A stretch of DNA of 37,933 nucleotides from a virus. A model generated the notes under the pieces. The model was given only the letters and a program-made list of their open reading frames with translations. It did no database searches and was not told the DNA's origin. Location of the stretch: positions 1 to 37,933 of IMG/VR virus record IMGVR_UViG_3300020020_000017. One strand, given 5' to 3'. This document shows positions 8,685-18,230 of this stretch, piece by piece; the stretch's first letter is position 1, and each line of letters opens with the position of its first letter. The position numbers and the translations under genes were made by a program.

Positions 8685-10259
8685 ATGGCTATGAGTGCAC
8701 GACAAAATGTAGAACCCGCACCAGTCAATGTCGTTGGCTCTAGTGTATTTGGCCGTTATCCTAAAATAAGTGCTGAAAGAACCTATAATATGTTCATTTC
8801 AGATGGTTGGCTTGTTAATTATGCAGGTTTTAAAAAACGCCTTAATCTTCTACCTATGGGTCAAGGACGCGCTCTTTTCAAATCCGTTCGTGGAAATTTC
8901 ATTCTAGCGATTGAGTCATCAACAGTTTATAAGTTAAACGCTAATTTGGCACCTATCTTTATAGGACAAATAAATACAACGACAGGCGATGTATTTATTG
9001 CCGAAAATCTTGCAAATCAAATTTGTATTGTTGATGGGGAAAGTGCTTATATTTATAATTATTTGACTGGCACATTTACTAAGCAGACATTAACTTTTTT
9101 AGCGCAGCCAATTATTCCTAGCTGCGTATGTTATCATAATTCATTCTTTTTAATAGGTTCATCGAAGTTAAGTCAAAATTCTCAGAATTGGTATGTCTTT
9201 GAAAGAGATACCGATTCTACTATTAAATTAAATAAACAATTAAGCATTCAAACAAAGTCAGATTTTGCATTGGCTATTAATCGTTTGCCGGGCAAAGGAA
9301 ATAATGTTCTTGTATTAGGATCAACAGTCGGAGAAGTGTGGACACAAGTAGGCGGTGCTGAAAATTATAGACGTGTTCAATCATTTAATATTGATAGTGG
9401 TACGGTATCGGTATCAACCATTGCGGCAAGTGAAGAACTTATTTGTTGGTTATCACAAAATGAAAATAACTCACCGTCTATTATGATAACTGATGGAAGT
9501 TCAACTAAAAGAATATCTACAGACGGTATCGATTTTCTCCTGTCAACGATTAAGCACCCTGAGCAATCTACTGCCTTCTTTTATCGACAAGACGGTCATT
9601 TATTTTTTCAATTAACTTTTTATCATGCATCAGATAATTTAACGTTGGTTTATGACTTTAATACAGAACTTTTTTTTGATATTCGTGATGATAAGATGAA
9701 TTATCATCCTGCACGAGATGTTGTTTATTTTAATGAAAAAACTTATTTCATTTCTATCAATGATGCAAGTATATATGAAATGAATTCGACATTCATCTCG
9801 TATGATTACAGCACAGATATAACTTCTTTAGGTCAAGAAATACCACGTATAAGAATTTGTAAATCTATCAGAAAAGAAGATTCTTCTATCTTTAGAGCCC
9901 GAATGTTTACTTTTTGGATAGAGCAAGGTGTCAATAAATTCTTTCTATCAAGTCCTGAAAATGGATTTATCTTAACGCAAGATGGTGGATTCGTTTTAAC
10001 GCAACAAGGTGGACATATGTTAACCCAACAGGGCGATTTTACAGTTAATAACAATATTCCTCGCGTTGATATGTCATTTTCAAAGAATGGAAACCAATCA
10101 TTTAGCAATGTAGTAGGGAGAGATTTAAATCCTGCCGGAAATTTTAGAAATCAAATAAGATGGCGAAAATTAGGGCGTGCTAATGAATTTACAGTCCAAT
10201 TAAGGTTTTGGGGATTCCAGCGTTTTGTATGTAGCAATGGCATTCTGGAGGTTTATTAA
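8685..10259 (+). CDS. Packaged DNA stabilization / tail hub protein, P22 gp10-like
   Basis: A 524-aa protein, near the length of P22 gp10 (472 aa). The hub plugs the portal channel and carries the needle and spikes. The N-terminus holds the characteristic SVFGRYPKISAERTYNMF and LVNYAGFKK segments, then repeated beta strands consistent with a propeller. A small internal repeat occurs at about 425-450 (FILTQDGGFVLTQQGGHMLTQQG, three LTQxGG units). Its stop overlaps the next ATG (taATG), giving coupled translation. Confidence 0.87.
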   Translation: MAMSARQNVEPAPVNVVGSSVFGRYPKISAERTYNMFISDGWLVNYAGFKKRLNLLPMGQGRALFKSVRGNFILAIESSTVYKLNANLAPIFIGQINTTTGDVFIAENLANQICIVDGESAYIYNYLTGTFTKQTLTFLAQPIIPSCVCYHNSFFLIGSSKLSQNSQNWYVFERDTDSTIKLNKQLSIQTKSDFALAINRLPGKGNNVLVLGSTVGEVWTQVGGAENYRRVQSFNIDSGTVSVSTIAASEELICWLSQNENNSPSIMITDGSSTKRISTDGIDFLLSTIKHPEQSTAFFYRQDGHLFFQLTFYHASDNLTLVYDFNTELFFDIRDDKMNYHPARDVVYFNEKTYFISINDASIYEMNSTFISYDYSTDITSLGQEIPRIRICKSIRKEDSSIFRARMFTFWIEQGVNKFFLSSPENGFILTQDGGFVLTQQGGHMLTQQGDFTVNNNIPRVDMSFSKNGNQSFSNVVGRDLNPAGNFRNQIRWRKLGRANEFTVQLRFWGFQRFVCSNGILEVY

Positions 10260-10609
10260 TGACCCTTCCCTCATTGCCTGCATTTTTTGATATGCCTTAT
10301 ACGGATAAGGAAGGAAAATTAACGCCTGATAGTCATTTATACAATGATCAAACCTTTCAGGTATTGAACAATTTAGTCACATTTTTTAATGACTTTGTTA
10401 ATACATTGTTAGCCGATATAACAGCTTTACAGGCGGTTGGAATTAATTCTCCTGCTTTATTAGGAATCAATCCACCTTCTTACACTACGGCACAAATTAT
10501 AGCCATAGAACCTAATGTAAATAATGGTACAATGTGGTTTAACAATAATTTAAAAAAATTACAATTCAAGACAGATTCAGGTGTAATTGAAACAATTACC
10601 AGCACTTAA
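10259..10609 (+). CDS. Small tail-associated protein of unknown type
   Basis: 116 aa, beginning MTLPSLPAFFDMPYTDKEGK and coupled to the hub gene by a 1-base overlap. It sits where P22 codes the tail needle gp26, but it is too short and shows no long trimeric coiled coil. The N-terminal half has a helical stretch (DQTFQVLNNLVTFFNDFVNTL). The C-terminal half reads like a small beta module (GTMWFNNNLKKLQFKTDSG). It is likely a virion or fibre-linked protein; the function is not known. Confidence 0.55.
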   Translation: MTLPSLPAFFDMPYTDKEGKLTPDSHLYNDQTFQVLNNLVTFFNDFVNTLLADITALQAVGINSPALLGINPPSYTTAQIIAIEPNVNNGTMWFNNNLKKLQFKTDSGVIETITST

Positions 10610-10621
10610 AGGAATAAGAGC

Positions 10622-11248
10622 ATGGGCATTTTTGATGATTTTTTTGGAGGCAATGATACTAATCCAGCAGATGCTGCGATGCCTTATTATAATAAAATAC
10701 CCGGGATGGAAAAAGAAAATTATAATCCATATATCCAACGTGGTAATTCGGCATATGACCGATTTAATCCTATCTATAACTCCATGTCTTCTGATCCAGC
10801 CGGCTTTCTTGAGCAAATCATGTCAAAGTATGCGCCCTCAAAAAGTTTTCAATTAAAGCGTGATGAAATGAATAAAGCCGCGGGAAATACAGCAGCAGCA
10901 GGTGGTATGCGTGGCAGTATGGATGATATATCTAATGAGGCACATATTAGTGATTCATTAATGGGTGACGATATGCAGCAATGGTTAAAGAATGTTTTAG
11001 GCATTCAAGATACCGGTTTGGAAGGCGAAAGACACCTATACGATACAGGTTATGATGCATCTAAAAGTTTAACCAGTGATTTGTCTAATGTTTATGGAAC
11101 GCAGGGAAGCCTTGCATTTCAGGGGCAGGCAAATCAAAACAAATCCAGAAGCGATATGCTATCTTCATTAATGAAGATGGGCGCAGGTGGAGCAGGTTTC
11201 TATTTTGGGGGCCCTGCTGGCGCTACTGCTGCAAGTAAGTTTTTCTAA
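10622..11248 (+). CDS. Putative DNA ejection protein (gp7 position)
   Basis: 208 aa, starting MGIFDDFFGGND. The middle is helical and Gly/Ala/Met-rich, with a Gly/Ala-rich hydrophobic C-terminus (GAGGAGFYFGGPAGATAAS) suited to membrane insertion. Size and order match P22 gp7 (229 aa), the first of three proteins expelled into the host envelope. The ribosome site is AAAGGAATAAG. The assignment is by position and composition. Confidence 0.65.
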   Translation: MGIFDDFFGGNDTNPADAAMPYYNKIPGMEKENYNPYIQRGNSAYDRFNPIYNSMSSDPAGFLEQIMSKYAPSKSFQLKRDEMNKAAGNTAAAGGMRGSMDDISNEAHISDSLMGDDMQQWLKNVLGIQDTGLEGERHLYDTGYDASKSLTSDLSNVYGTQGSLAFQGQANQNKSRSDMLSSLMKMGAGGAGFYFGGPAGATAASKFF

Positions 11249-11258
11249 GGAATAGAAC

Positions 11259-12335
11259 ATGCCATTTCAACCAGTTAATTATGCAACTATTGAACCGCAA
11301 GGTATTCCTTGGGTACGTGATATTGTCGATAATTTAGCGACTGGATATAAAGCAGGTCAATTACCAGCCGAGCTTGAAAGGCAAAAACAAAAGGAACAAT
11401 TAGCAAATGCTATGCAATCTCTTTTAGTCCAACAAGAGCCACAAAAGTTTGGCTCGGAAATGAAAACTGCTGAAGTAGCACGTGCTCTCGATCAAGCTAA
11501 TATTGGAAAATTACAACGTGAAGCATCAATGCCATTTGGCGGTCAAATAGCGCCAGGTTCTATAGGGCAAGCGATGTGGTTAGATCGAATAAGACAACAA
11601 TATGGTGAAAAGAGCCCTCAATATAGTTATGCAAAACAAGCGTATGATTCAGATATCAGTAAAACACAAGCCTTAAATGCTTATAGAACTGAATTAACAA
11701 GTACCGCAGATAAAAGAGTTTCAACACCCGTTGCAAAAATTGATCAAGAAATGGAAGATGTAAAAGCAGGTTTTGTTCCGGGAACTGGAAGAAAGCAAAC
11801 TCTTGATCCGAAAGATCAGGAGCAGAGGTTAAATGAGCTTTATTTAAATAAACAAAAAGCAATTTCTGATGCTCAAACGAGAAACAGAAGCTTATTTGCG
11901 TCAAATATAGATAAAACAATTAATTTAATTAATCCAGATCATTTGGTTCAATATGGTGGTTTATCTGGACAGACAAAATTAAAAGCCGATCAATTCTCTA
12001 GTGCATTAGGTAAAGCACCTGATAGATATGTTAATTATCAAAAAGCATTAACAAATTCTATTATTTTAGCAAAACAAGTTCGTCAATTTTATGGCGATTC
12101 AATTCAACCTTCTGTTCAAGAAAAACTAGCAGAACTAACAAACCCAGCAACTTGGCAGAATAACCCTAAAGTTGCATTAGAAAATTATAAATCATTCATT
12201 AAAACATTGAAGAATGAAACAGGTACATATAAATCAGCATTAAGATCACCAGAAGAATATCAACAAAAATCTGATTCTGATGTATCTCAGAAATCAGGAA
12301 GGGTCTTTAATTTAGGCACAGGAGAATTTGAATAA
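11259..12335 (+). CDS. Putative DNA ejection protein (gp20 position)
   Basis: 358 aa, almost entirely helical, Lys/Gln/Ala-rich and without a signal peptide. It has a region around 265-325 (KQVRQFYGDSIQPSVQEKL...NPKVALENYKSF) that looks like an ordered helical domain. It lies between the gp7-like and gp16-like genes, as P22 gp20 does. Its stop overlaps the ATG of the next gene. P22 gp20 is larger (471 aa), so equivalence is by synteny, not sequence. Confidence 0.65.
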   Translation: MPFQPVNYATIEPQGIPWVRDIVDNLATGYKAGQLPAELERQKQKEQLANAMQSLLVQQEPQKFGSEMKTAEVARALDQANIGKLQREASMPFGGQIAPGSIGQAMWLDRIRQQYGEKSPQYSYAKQAYDSDISKTQALNAYRTELTSTADKRVSTPVAKIDQEMEDVKAGFVPGTGRKQTLDPKDQEQRLNELYLNKQKAISDAQTRNRSLFASNIDKTINLINPDHLVQYGGLSGQTKLKADQFSSALGKAPDRYVNYQKALTNSIILAKQVRQFYGDSIQPSVQEKLAELTNPATWQNNPKVALENYKSFIKTLKNETGTYKSALRSPEEYQQKSDSDVSQKSGRVFNLGTGEFE

Positions 12336-14362
12336 TGGCTACCATTCAAGTTCGTATGCCTGATGGTTCGTTACAAGCTATGTCACATCCTGATAATTGG
12401 TCTGATGATCAAGTAAAAACTGCTATTTATAAAAATTTTCCTAATGTTAATAAATCAGATACTGATGTGTCTAAAACAAAACAGGGATGGGGCGGTATAG
12501 GAGAGGACGTTGAATCGACATTAAGTTCTTTACCTTCTGATTTAGTCAGTTCATTGATTAACTTACCATCTCATGCTTTAAATGTAGCCAAACAAATAAC
12601 TGATCCATCCGACATGCTTAGACCTATTATTAATGTAGGAGGTGGCGTCAGAAAGGGATTAGAAGGTTTTGCTAATATACCAGCAAATATTTCAGGTTAT
12701 TTATCCTCTAAAGGCATTGGTAATAAACTTCCACAGGGATCATTAGCCTCTATACTAAAAGAAAATCCATTAGATTTAATTAAAAAATTAAGAATTCCTG
12801 AATCTGGTTTAGAAGAATCATTATTAGGTGCGCCTAAGCCGGGTGATGAAGAACTAAGAGCACTTGGTAGTCTTTTGCCTTATGCAAAGATTGGAGGCGC
12901 TGCAAAAGGACTAGAAGGACTTGCTAAGCGTTCTGGAGCCACGTCTGTATATGCTACAGGACAAAATCAAGATCCATTGAAAGCAGCCTTAATGACATTA
13001 ATTGGAGAAGGCACAGTTCGAGGAGGCGCAAAAGGAATAAAGTCATTAGATCCTGCTAATTTATTCAAAGGACATCTTTCTCCAGAAGAATTAAAGGCTA
13101 ATTTAAAAGCAGCACAAGGAACAAATACGCCTTTGGGTCGTATTATAGAGTCACCCACACTTAATACATTATTTGAAAATGTCACAAGTGAAGTACCTTT
13201 TAGCGGTGCTGATACAACACTAGGTAAAATTAAAAATCAAATTAAAGAAGAAGGATCAAATATAATTGATAAAACTGAACCTGAAGGAATACAAGGTGAT
13301 AACAATTATGCTCTAAAGAAAGCATTAACAGATGCGTTTTATAAAAATAGACAGATTAAAAATGATATTTATACTGAAAGAAATCAAATTGCTGATAAAG
13401 AATTGTTTATGCCTGATTTAACAAATTTTAATAAATTAGCATCAGAGTTAAAAATAGGTATTAAAGGATCAGCTTTTTATAAAATCAATCCTGTATTTAA
13501 AAGCTTATTCAATAAAGTTAGCGGAATAGAAAAAGGTTCTGATATGGTTTCTCAGGGGAAGCCTAAACAATTAGCCAATGACGAATTAATGAGAAAAGGA
13601 ATTATTGTTTCGCCCACAATAACAGAATCAACTATGCTGGCTCGTGATTTAGATGAAAAAGGTGGTCAATTATTAAAATCAACTAATTCAAGTGATAAAG
13701 CGGCAGGCGGATTGTATAAACAACTTTCAAAAACATTACGTAATGATATTGAAAGTTCAATAGAGAACAAAGGTTCTCCAGAATTAAAAAATGCTCATGA
13801 AAAAGCTAATAAAAACTTCATAGAAAATTATGTACCTTTTTTAGATGAAGATATTGACAAAATTTTAAAGAAAAAAGATGCTCAAATTTTGGTCGCTAAA
13901 ATTGTTAAACCAAGTAAAAAGTTTGATGAATATAAGACAATCGAAAAAATTAATAGTTTAGTTTCTCCAGAAGAATCTAAATTATTAGGTCATCATTATT
14001 TAAAGGGTTCTCTTGATAAATTTGGACGAGTCAAACCTAAGAAATTAGCATCATTAATAGAAAATCTAGGTGATAGACAATTTCAAGCATTATTTCCAGA
14101 TAAAGGACTTCAAGAAAAATTAAAGAATTATTCAACTTTACGAAATATGAACGAAAAAGCATTAAGTTTAATGTATAACCCACAAACTGGTGCAAAAAAT
14201 GTCAAATTATTATTAGGTGGTGTTGCAGCAGGAATGGCACCACATACCGCTGCTGGAGCTTATTTAGGATCAGCAGGATTCAATAAGCTAATGACAAATC
14301 CTAAAGCTCGTGAATGGCTTGTTAATAGAATGATTGAAAAACAAGGTCAAGGAATAAAATAA
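12335..14362 (+). CDS. Putative DNA ejection protein (gp16 position)
   Basis: 675 aa, the largest of the three ejection candidates (P22 gp16 is 609 aa). The N-terminus MATIQVRMPDGSLQAMSHPD with WSDDQVKTAIYKNFP is a small module I associate with injected virion proteins. A long helical body follows. The C-terminal hydrophobic Gly/Ala segment at about 618-650 (LLLGGVAAGMAPHTAAGAYL) could span a membrane. It is coupled by 1-base stop/start overlaps to both neighbours. Confidence 0.67.
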   Translation: MATIQVRMPDGSLQAMSHPDNWSDDQVKTAIYKNFPNVNKSDTDVSKTKQGWGGIGEDVESTLSSLPSDLVSSLINLPSHALNVAKQITDPSDMLRPIINVGGGVRKGLEGFANIPANISGYLSSKGIGNKLPQGSLASILKENPLDLIKKLRIPESGLEESLLGAPKPGDEELRALGSLLPYAKIGGAAKGLEGLAKRSGATSVYATGQNQDPLKAALMTLIGEGTVRGGAKGIKSLDPANLFKGHLSPEELKANLKAAQGTNTPLGRIIESPTLNTLFENVTSEVPFSGADTTLGKIKNQIKEEGSNIIDKTEPEGIQGDNNYALKKALTDAFYKNRQIKNDIYTERNQIADKELFMPDLTNFNKLASELKIGIKGSAFYKINPVFKSLFNKVSGIEKGSDMVSQGKPKQLANDELMRKGIIVSPTITESTMLARDLDEKGGQLLKSTNSSDKAAGGLYKQLSKTLRNDIESSIENKGSPELKNAHEKANKNFIENYVPFLDEDIDKILKKKDAQILVAKIVKPSKKFDEYKTIEKINSLVSPEESKLLGHHYLKGSLDKFGRVKPKKLASLIENLGDRQFQALFPDKGLQEKLKNYSTLRNMNEKALSLMYNPQTGAKNVKLLLGGVAAGMAPHTAAGAYLGSAGFNKLMTNPKAREWLVNRMIEKQGQGIK

Positions 14363-16533
14363 TGGCACTCGATGAACGATATATAGTCGCAAGCGACCTA
14401 GAATCTTTATTTAGAGATAAAGACGATGGCCTTCCATTGGCAAATGGAAAACTTCAATTTTTTAAAGATAATGCAAGAACAACACCCAAAGAAGTTTTTC
14501 AATTATCAGGTTCCCCGCCGAACTACACCTATACATCAATGGGTGCTGAAATAACATTAAGTGCTGTCGGAACTGTGCAAAATTCAGGTGGAGATAATGA
14601 GGTTATCTACTGGTATCCTTATGATTTAGAGGGAAACCTTGATTTATATTTTGTTCGTGTTTTTGACCAAGGTGGAATTGAGCAATTTACTCGAGAAGCT
14701 TGGCCTAATGTAACGAATGCCAATGATCCGACAAAAAATCAAATGGGATTGAATAATCAAATCTCTAATCCGACATTTACCAACATTTTTATTAATGAAG
14801 GTAAAACCACAGTTTTCACTGTAGCATCCGCTACAAATCAGGTATTTGAATTAGCGCCAAACTGGGATTTTGTCATAAGCGGAACCGGTACAGTTACAGT
14901 GCAAAGAATTGCCATTACAGGAAATGATAAAGTTCCTACAAGCCCGCCATATGTTTTAGATGTTCTAACGTCTGTGGGAATTACTACCTGCTATTTAAGA
15001 CAGCGTTTTCTATTCAATTCAGGATTATGGTCAAGCACTGCAAATGACAATATATTTCTTGCAGGAAGTTTATTGGTTCGTAATGAAGTGCTTGGAACAA
15101 CGGGCATTCAAATGCTTTATAGTCCTTCCAGCGGGGGCACACCAATAGTCGTTGTTGATGGTACGTTCCAATCAAATTATCAGGTATTATCAGGCTCTAC
15201 TGAAGATCCGATTCCAGCATCTAATGATGTTAATAGTGGTATCGATGGATACATAGATATTTACTTGTCATTTACTCCAAGCAGTCATGTCCGTGTTAGC
15301 TCTATTCAGGTTGTTCCTACTCAAGGTGAATCAATTGATTTAGTTCATTTTGATATGGATTCATCGAATAGAAATGAAGCATTTCAGGGGGATTATTATA
15401 TTCCTCGAAATAATGCAAAACGCATATCAAGTTTATTGACAGGATGGGATTTCACAGTTAATCCATTTCAGTTTGGATTAGGAGGTAATCTTTCAACAAG
15501 TGCTGCTTATGTTGTTGATCAAACGATTGCTGCGAGAGGATCGACAGGGAATGTTGCTTGGTCTGAAAACGTTTCAACTCATGGATTAAGTTTCGGAACA
15601 GCAGGAACAAATGATGCTTTTTATATACTCACTTATCTAACAGGCGAACAAGTAAAAGAAATAGTAGGAAGTCGTTTATCAGTAAATGTCTATGGATATA
15701 AATTAATACCAGGCGATAATGTCTCAATGAGAATTTATCTCTACAGAGGAACATTAGCTGCATTAGTTCCCACCCTTCCTACAACTATTGGTACTTTATC
15801 TGCTGATGGTACATTTACATTGACGGCGGCTAATTGGACCTTGATTCCAAGGAGTGGATTAGATACTCCACAAGTTAATTTGAGCAGCATTGTTGATAGT
15901 GCAGGTGTAGACGATGGAAAAAATGATTATGGATTTACTGGATGGGAAATAACAGATGCGGCACAATTAAGTGATACTGAAAAATTAGCAGTAGTAGTAA
16001 CTTTTCATTATCCAGATGCTGGTACTAGTATCATTATTAATTCCATTTCAGTTACACCGGGCGATATTCCAACGCGTCCTGCGTTACAAACACTAGATCA
16101 AGTATTGCGTGAATGCCAATATTATTATGAAAAAACTTACGCGAACGGAATTCCTCCTGGAACAATTACCCCTGCTGGAAATTTAATACAAAATGTGCCA
16201 CTGCTGTTTGATACTGGCTTTGATGGTGTATATGCAAAAACATTTTCTATATCTTATAAGACAGTAAAAAGGGTTGCTCCTACAATGGTTTTTTATGCGC
16301 CGACATCAGGCACGCCCAATTTATTTCGTGTATTTGTTGGCCTCCCTATTGGCGCATCTAATCCTGTTTTAGCTAATTTTAATACTTGGTGGGTTGATAC
16401 CGATCAAAATGTCTATTCAGTTGTAGTACGTGCTATTAATAATACGCCTATAACAAGTATTGCTTATGATCCAGCAAATCAAGGTTATTATGAATTTCAC
16501 TATGTGGCCGATGCAAGGCTTGGAATTGTTTAA
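14362..16533 (+). CDS. Tail fibre / tailspike-like protein
   Basis: 723 aa. The N-terminal ~110 residues (ALDERYIVASDLESLFRDKD, ANGKLQFFKDNARTTPKEVF, ...YWYPYDLEGNLDLYFVRVFDQGG) look like a virion-attachment domain. The rest is beta-rich with two stretches resembling carbohydrate-binding jelly-roll folds (about 140-330 and 350-575). The end carries strands typical of receptor-binding tips. It is the first of a fibre gene group that runs to 20846. No catalytic signature for a depolymerase was seen. Confidence 0.72.
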   Translation: MALDERYIVASDLESLFRDKDDGLPLANGKLQFFKDNARTTPKEVFQLSGSPPNYTYTSMGAEITLSAVGTVQNSGGDNEVIYWYPYDLEGNLDLYFVRVFDQGGIEQFTREAWPNVTNANDPTKNQMGLNNQISNPTFTNIFINEGKTTVFTVASATNQVFELAPNWDFVISGTGTVTVQRIAITGNDKVPTSPPYVLDVLTSVGITTCYLRQRFLFNSGLWSSTANDNIFLAGSLLVRNEVLGTTGIQMLYSPSSGGTPIVVVDGTFQSNYQVLSGSTEDPIPASNDVNSGIDGYIDIYLSFTPSSHVRVSSIQVVPTQGESIDLVHFDMDSSNRNEAFQGDYYIPRNNAKRISSLLTGWDFTVNPFQFGLGGNLSTSAAYVVDQTIAARGSTGNVAWSENVSTHGLSFGTAGTNDAFYILTYLTGEQVKEIVGSRLSVNVYGYKLIPGDNVSMRIYLYRGTLAALVPTLPTTIGTLSADGTFTLTAANWTLIPRSGLDTPQVNLSSIVDSAGVDDGKNDYGFTGWEITDAAQLSDTEKLAVVVTFHYPDAGTSIIINSISVTPGDIPTRPALQTLDQVLRECQYYYEKTYANGIPPGTITPAGNLIQNVPLLFDTGFDGVYAKTFSISYKTVKRVAPTMVFYAPTSGTPNLFRVFVGLPIGASNPVLANFNTWWVDTDQNVYSVVVRAINNTPITSIAYDPANQGYYEFHYVADARLGIV

Positions 16534-16553
16534 TTACTAAAAGGAATTTTATA

Positions 16554-16910
16554 ATGGTTGCGCCCTATATATCTCAACAACCCGTAGATGATTTCGGGCT
16601 AAGATTTTCTGAATTAAAATATAGTGCTAGTTTAGCAGCTACTACAGACACAGCACTTACTATACCCGGCAATGCAGGCCGATATAAAGCTATTATTAAA
16701 GTTGAAAATAATGGATTAGTTTGGGTTGCATTAAATGCTACTGCCGCAGTTCCAGCGGGTGCCGGATTTGCTGCAACTACTTCAGAGTTAATTACAGATG
16801 CAAAAAGTTTATGTCGGGAAGTAAAGGCAGGTGACGTACTGCATTTTATTACAGCAACGGCTGGCACGGATGTCAGTGTTGTTCTTTATGCTTTAGGAAC
16901 AAATAACTAA
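16554..16910 (+). CDS. Small beta-rich protein in fibre cluster
   Basis: 118 aa, beginning MVAPYISQQPVDDFG. It is rich in Ala, Thr and Val and lacks strong charge clusters, as in small decoration or fibre-cap proteins. It lies between the first fibre and a set of paralogous fibres, and an AAAAGGAATTTT site precedes the ATG. A virion surface role is likely from context; the family is not recognised. Confidence 0.55.
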   Translation: MVAPYISQQPVDDFGLRFSELKYSASLAATTDTALTIPGNAGRYKAIIKVENNGLVWVALNATAAVPAGAGFAATTSELITDAKSLCREVKAGDVLHFITATAGTDVSVVLYALGTNN

Positions 16911-16925
16911 ACTAAGGAGCCAAGG

Positions 16926-18218
16926 ATGGCTACCGATTTAAAGTTTGACCAATTCCAACCTGGTGGTGAAATGCAATTTGGTGATAAACCAGTTGGATTG
17001 CGCTCAAGTGATTTAACAAAAAATTATATCTTTGATTTTCCTGGCACTGGAATTAAAGATGCAAGCGGAAATTATTTTTTTCGCTATGGAACGGTTGGTG
17101 TCTCTGCGGTAAATTATCCTCGTTTGGTTAATTCTCTTACTAATACAGCAGTTTTATATACAGCAGAGGGAATTGATGGTGATATCGATGTTTCTGTTCA
17201 ACCAAAAAATAATGGTCAGTTAATATTAGATGAATTGATATGGCCAGCTTCTGATGGTATTGCAGATAGTGTTATAAAAACTGATGGATTTGGAAATTTA
17301 AGCTTTACTTCTGGCGCAACAGTTGATGATATTATAGGTACAGCAAATCAAGTACTTGCCAATGGAACATTTGGTATTCCGCAAAGTGGAGCTGTTACAT
17401 TAACGACACCTCAAGATATTGCACCGACAAGTACACCAACATTTTCATCATTAACCTTAACAAATCCATTAACACTTGCTAATGGTGGATCAAGCAAAGC
17501 CTTAACTGCAAATGCAGGCGGAATTGTTTGGACTGATGCCAATTCAATGGAAATATTAGCCGGCACATCCACAGCGTTGCAAATGCTCCAATCAGGAAGT
17601 TTAGCTACCCCCACGTGGTCTACAGCAACATGGCCTGTAACTACAACCATTAATCAGATTCTTTATTCATCGGCTGCAAATACAGTAACGGGGCTGCCTA
17701 CATCTAACGGCGCTATGATTCGCACAAGTTCTACTGGCGTACCATCATGGAGCGCATCCTTAACGGATGGACAAGTAATGATAGGCGCCACCGGTGGATC
17801 ACCATCGGCTGCTTCAATTACGGCAGGAACGGGAATCACGCTTACACCGGGCGCTAATTCCTTAACAATAGCTTCTAGCGGCGGCGGTCTATCTTGGACT
17901 GATGTAACAGGTATCTCACAAGCAATGGCGATTGATAGTGGATATACAGCAAATAATGCAGGATTAGTTACATTGACGCTCCCAGTAACAGCAGTCTATG
18001 GCACAGCAATAAGTGTATTAGGAAAAGGCGCTGGAGGATGGTTGATTGCTCAAAATGCAGCACAATCTATACAATTCGGAAGCAGTACAACAACTATTGG
18101 CGCAGGTGGTTCATTAGCATCAACTAATGCAGGTGATTCTATTAATTTAATATGCACTACTGCCAATACAGTTTGGACAGTACAGGGAGCCCCACAGGGA
18201 ATAATAACCGTCGTTTAA
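16926..18218 (+). CDS. Tail fibre protein (paralogue 1)
   Basis: 430 aa. The N-terminal ~90 residues (MATDLKFDQFQPGGEMQFGD...) may attach to the virion. Low-complexity Thr/Ser/Ala/Gly fibre repeats follow, such as STATWPVTTTINQILYSSA and ITAGTGITLTPGANSLTIA. The ~110-residue C-terminal domain opens with WTDVTGISQAMAI, contains NNAGLVTLTLP and GKGAGGWLIAQNAAQSI, and is shared with the next gene. The pattern is typical of long tail fibres with a terminal receptor-binding head. The ribosome site is AAGGAGCCAAGG. Confidence 0.75.
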   Translation: MATDLKFDQFQPGGEMQFGDKPVGLRSSDLTKNYIFDFPGTGIKDASGNYFFRYGTVGVSAVNYPRLVNSLTNTAVLYTAEGIDGDIDVSVQPKNNGQLILDELIWPASDGIADSVIKTDGFGNLSFTSGATVDDIIGTANQVLANGTFGIPQSGAVTLTTPQDIAPTSTPTFSSLTLTNPLTLANGGSSKALTANAGGIVWTDANSMEILAGTSTALQMLQSGSLATPTWSTATWPVTTTINQILYSSAANTVTGLPTSNGAMIRTSSTGVPSWSASLTDGQVMIGATGGSPSAASITAGTGITLTPGANSLTIASSGGGLSWTDVTGISQAMAIDSGYTANNAGLVTLTLPVTAVYGTAISVLGKGAGGWLIAQNAAQSIQFGSSTTTIGAGGSLASTNAGDSINLICTTANTVWTVQGAPQGIITVV

Positions 18219-18230
18219 AAAGGATTTTAA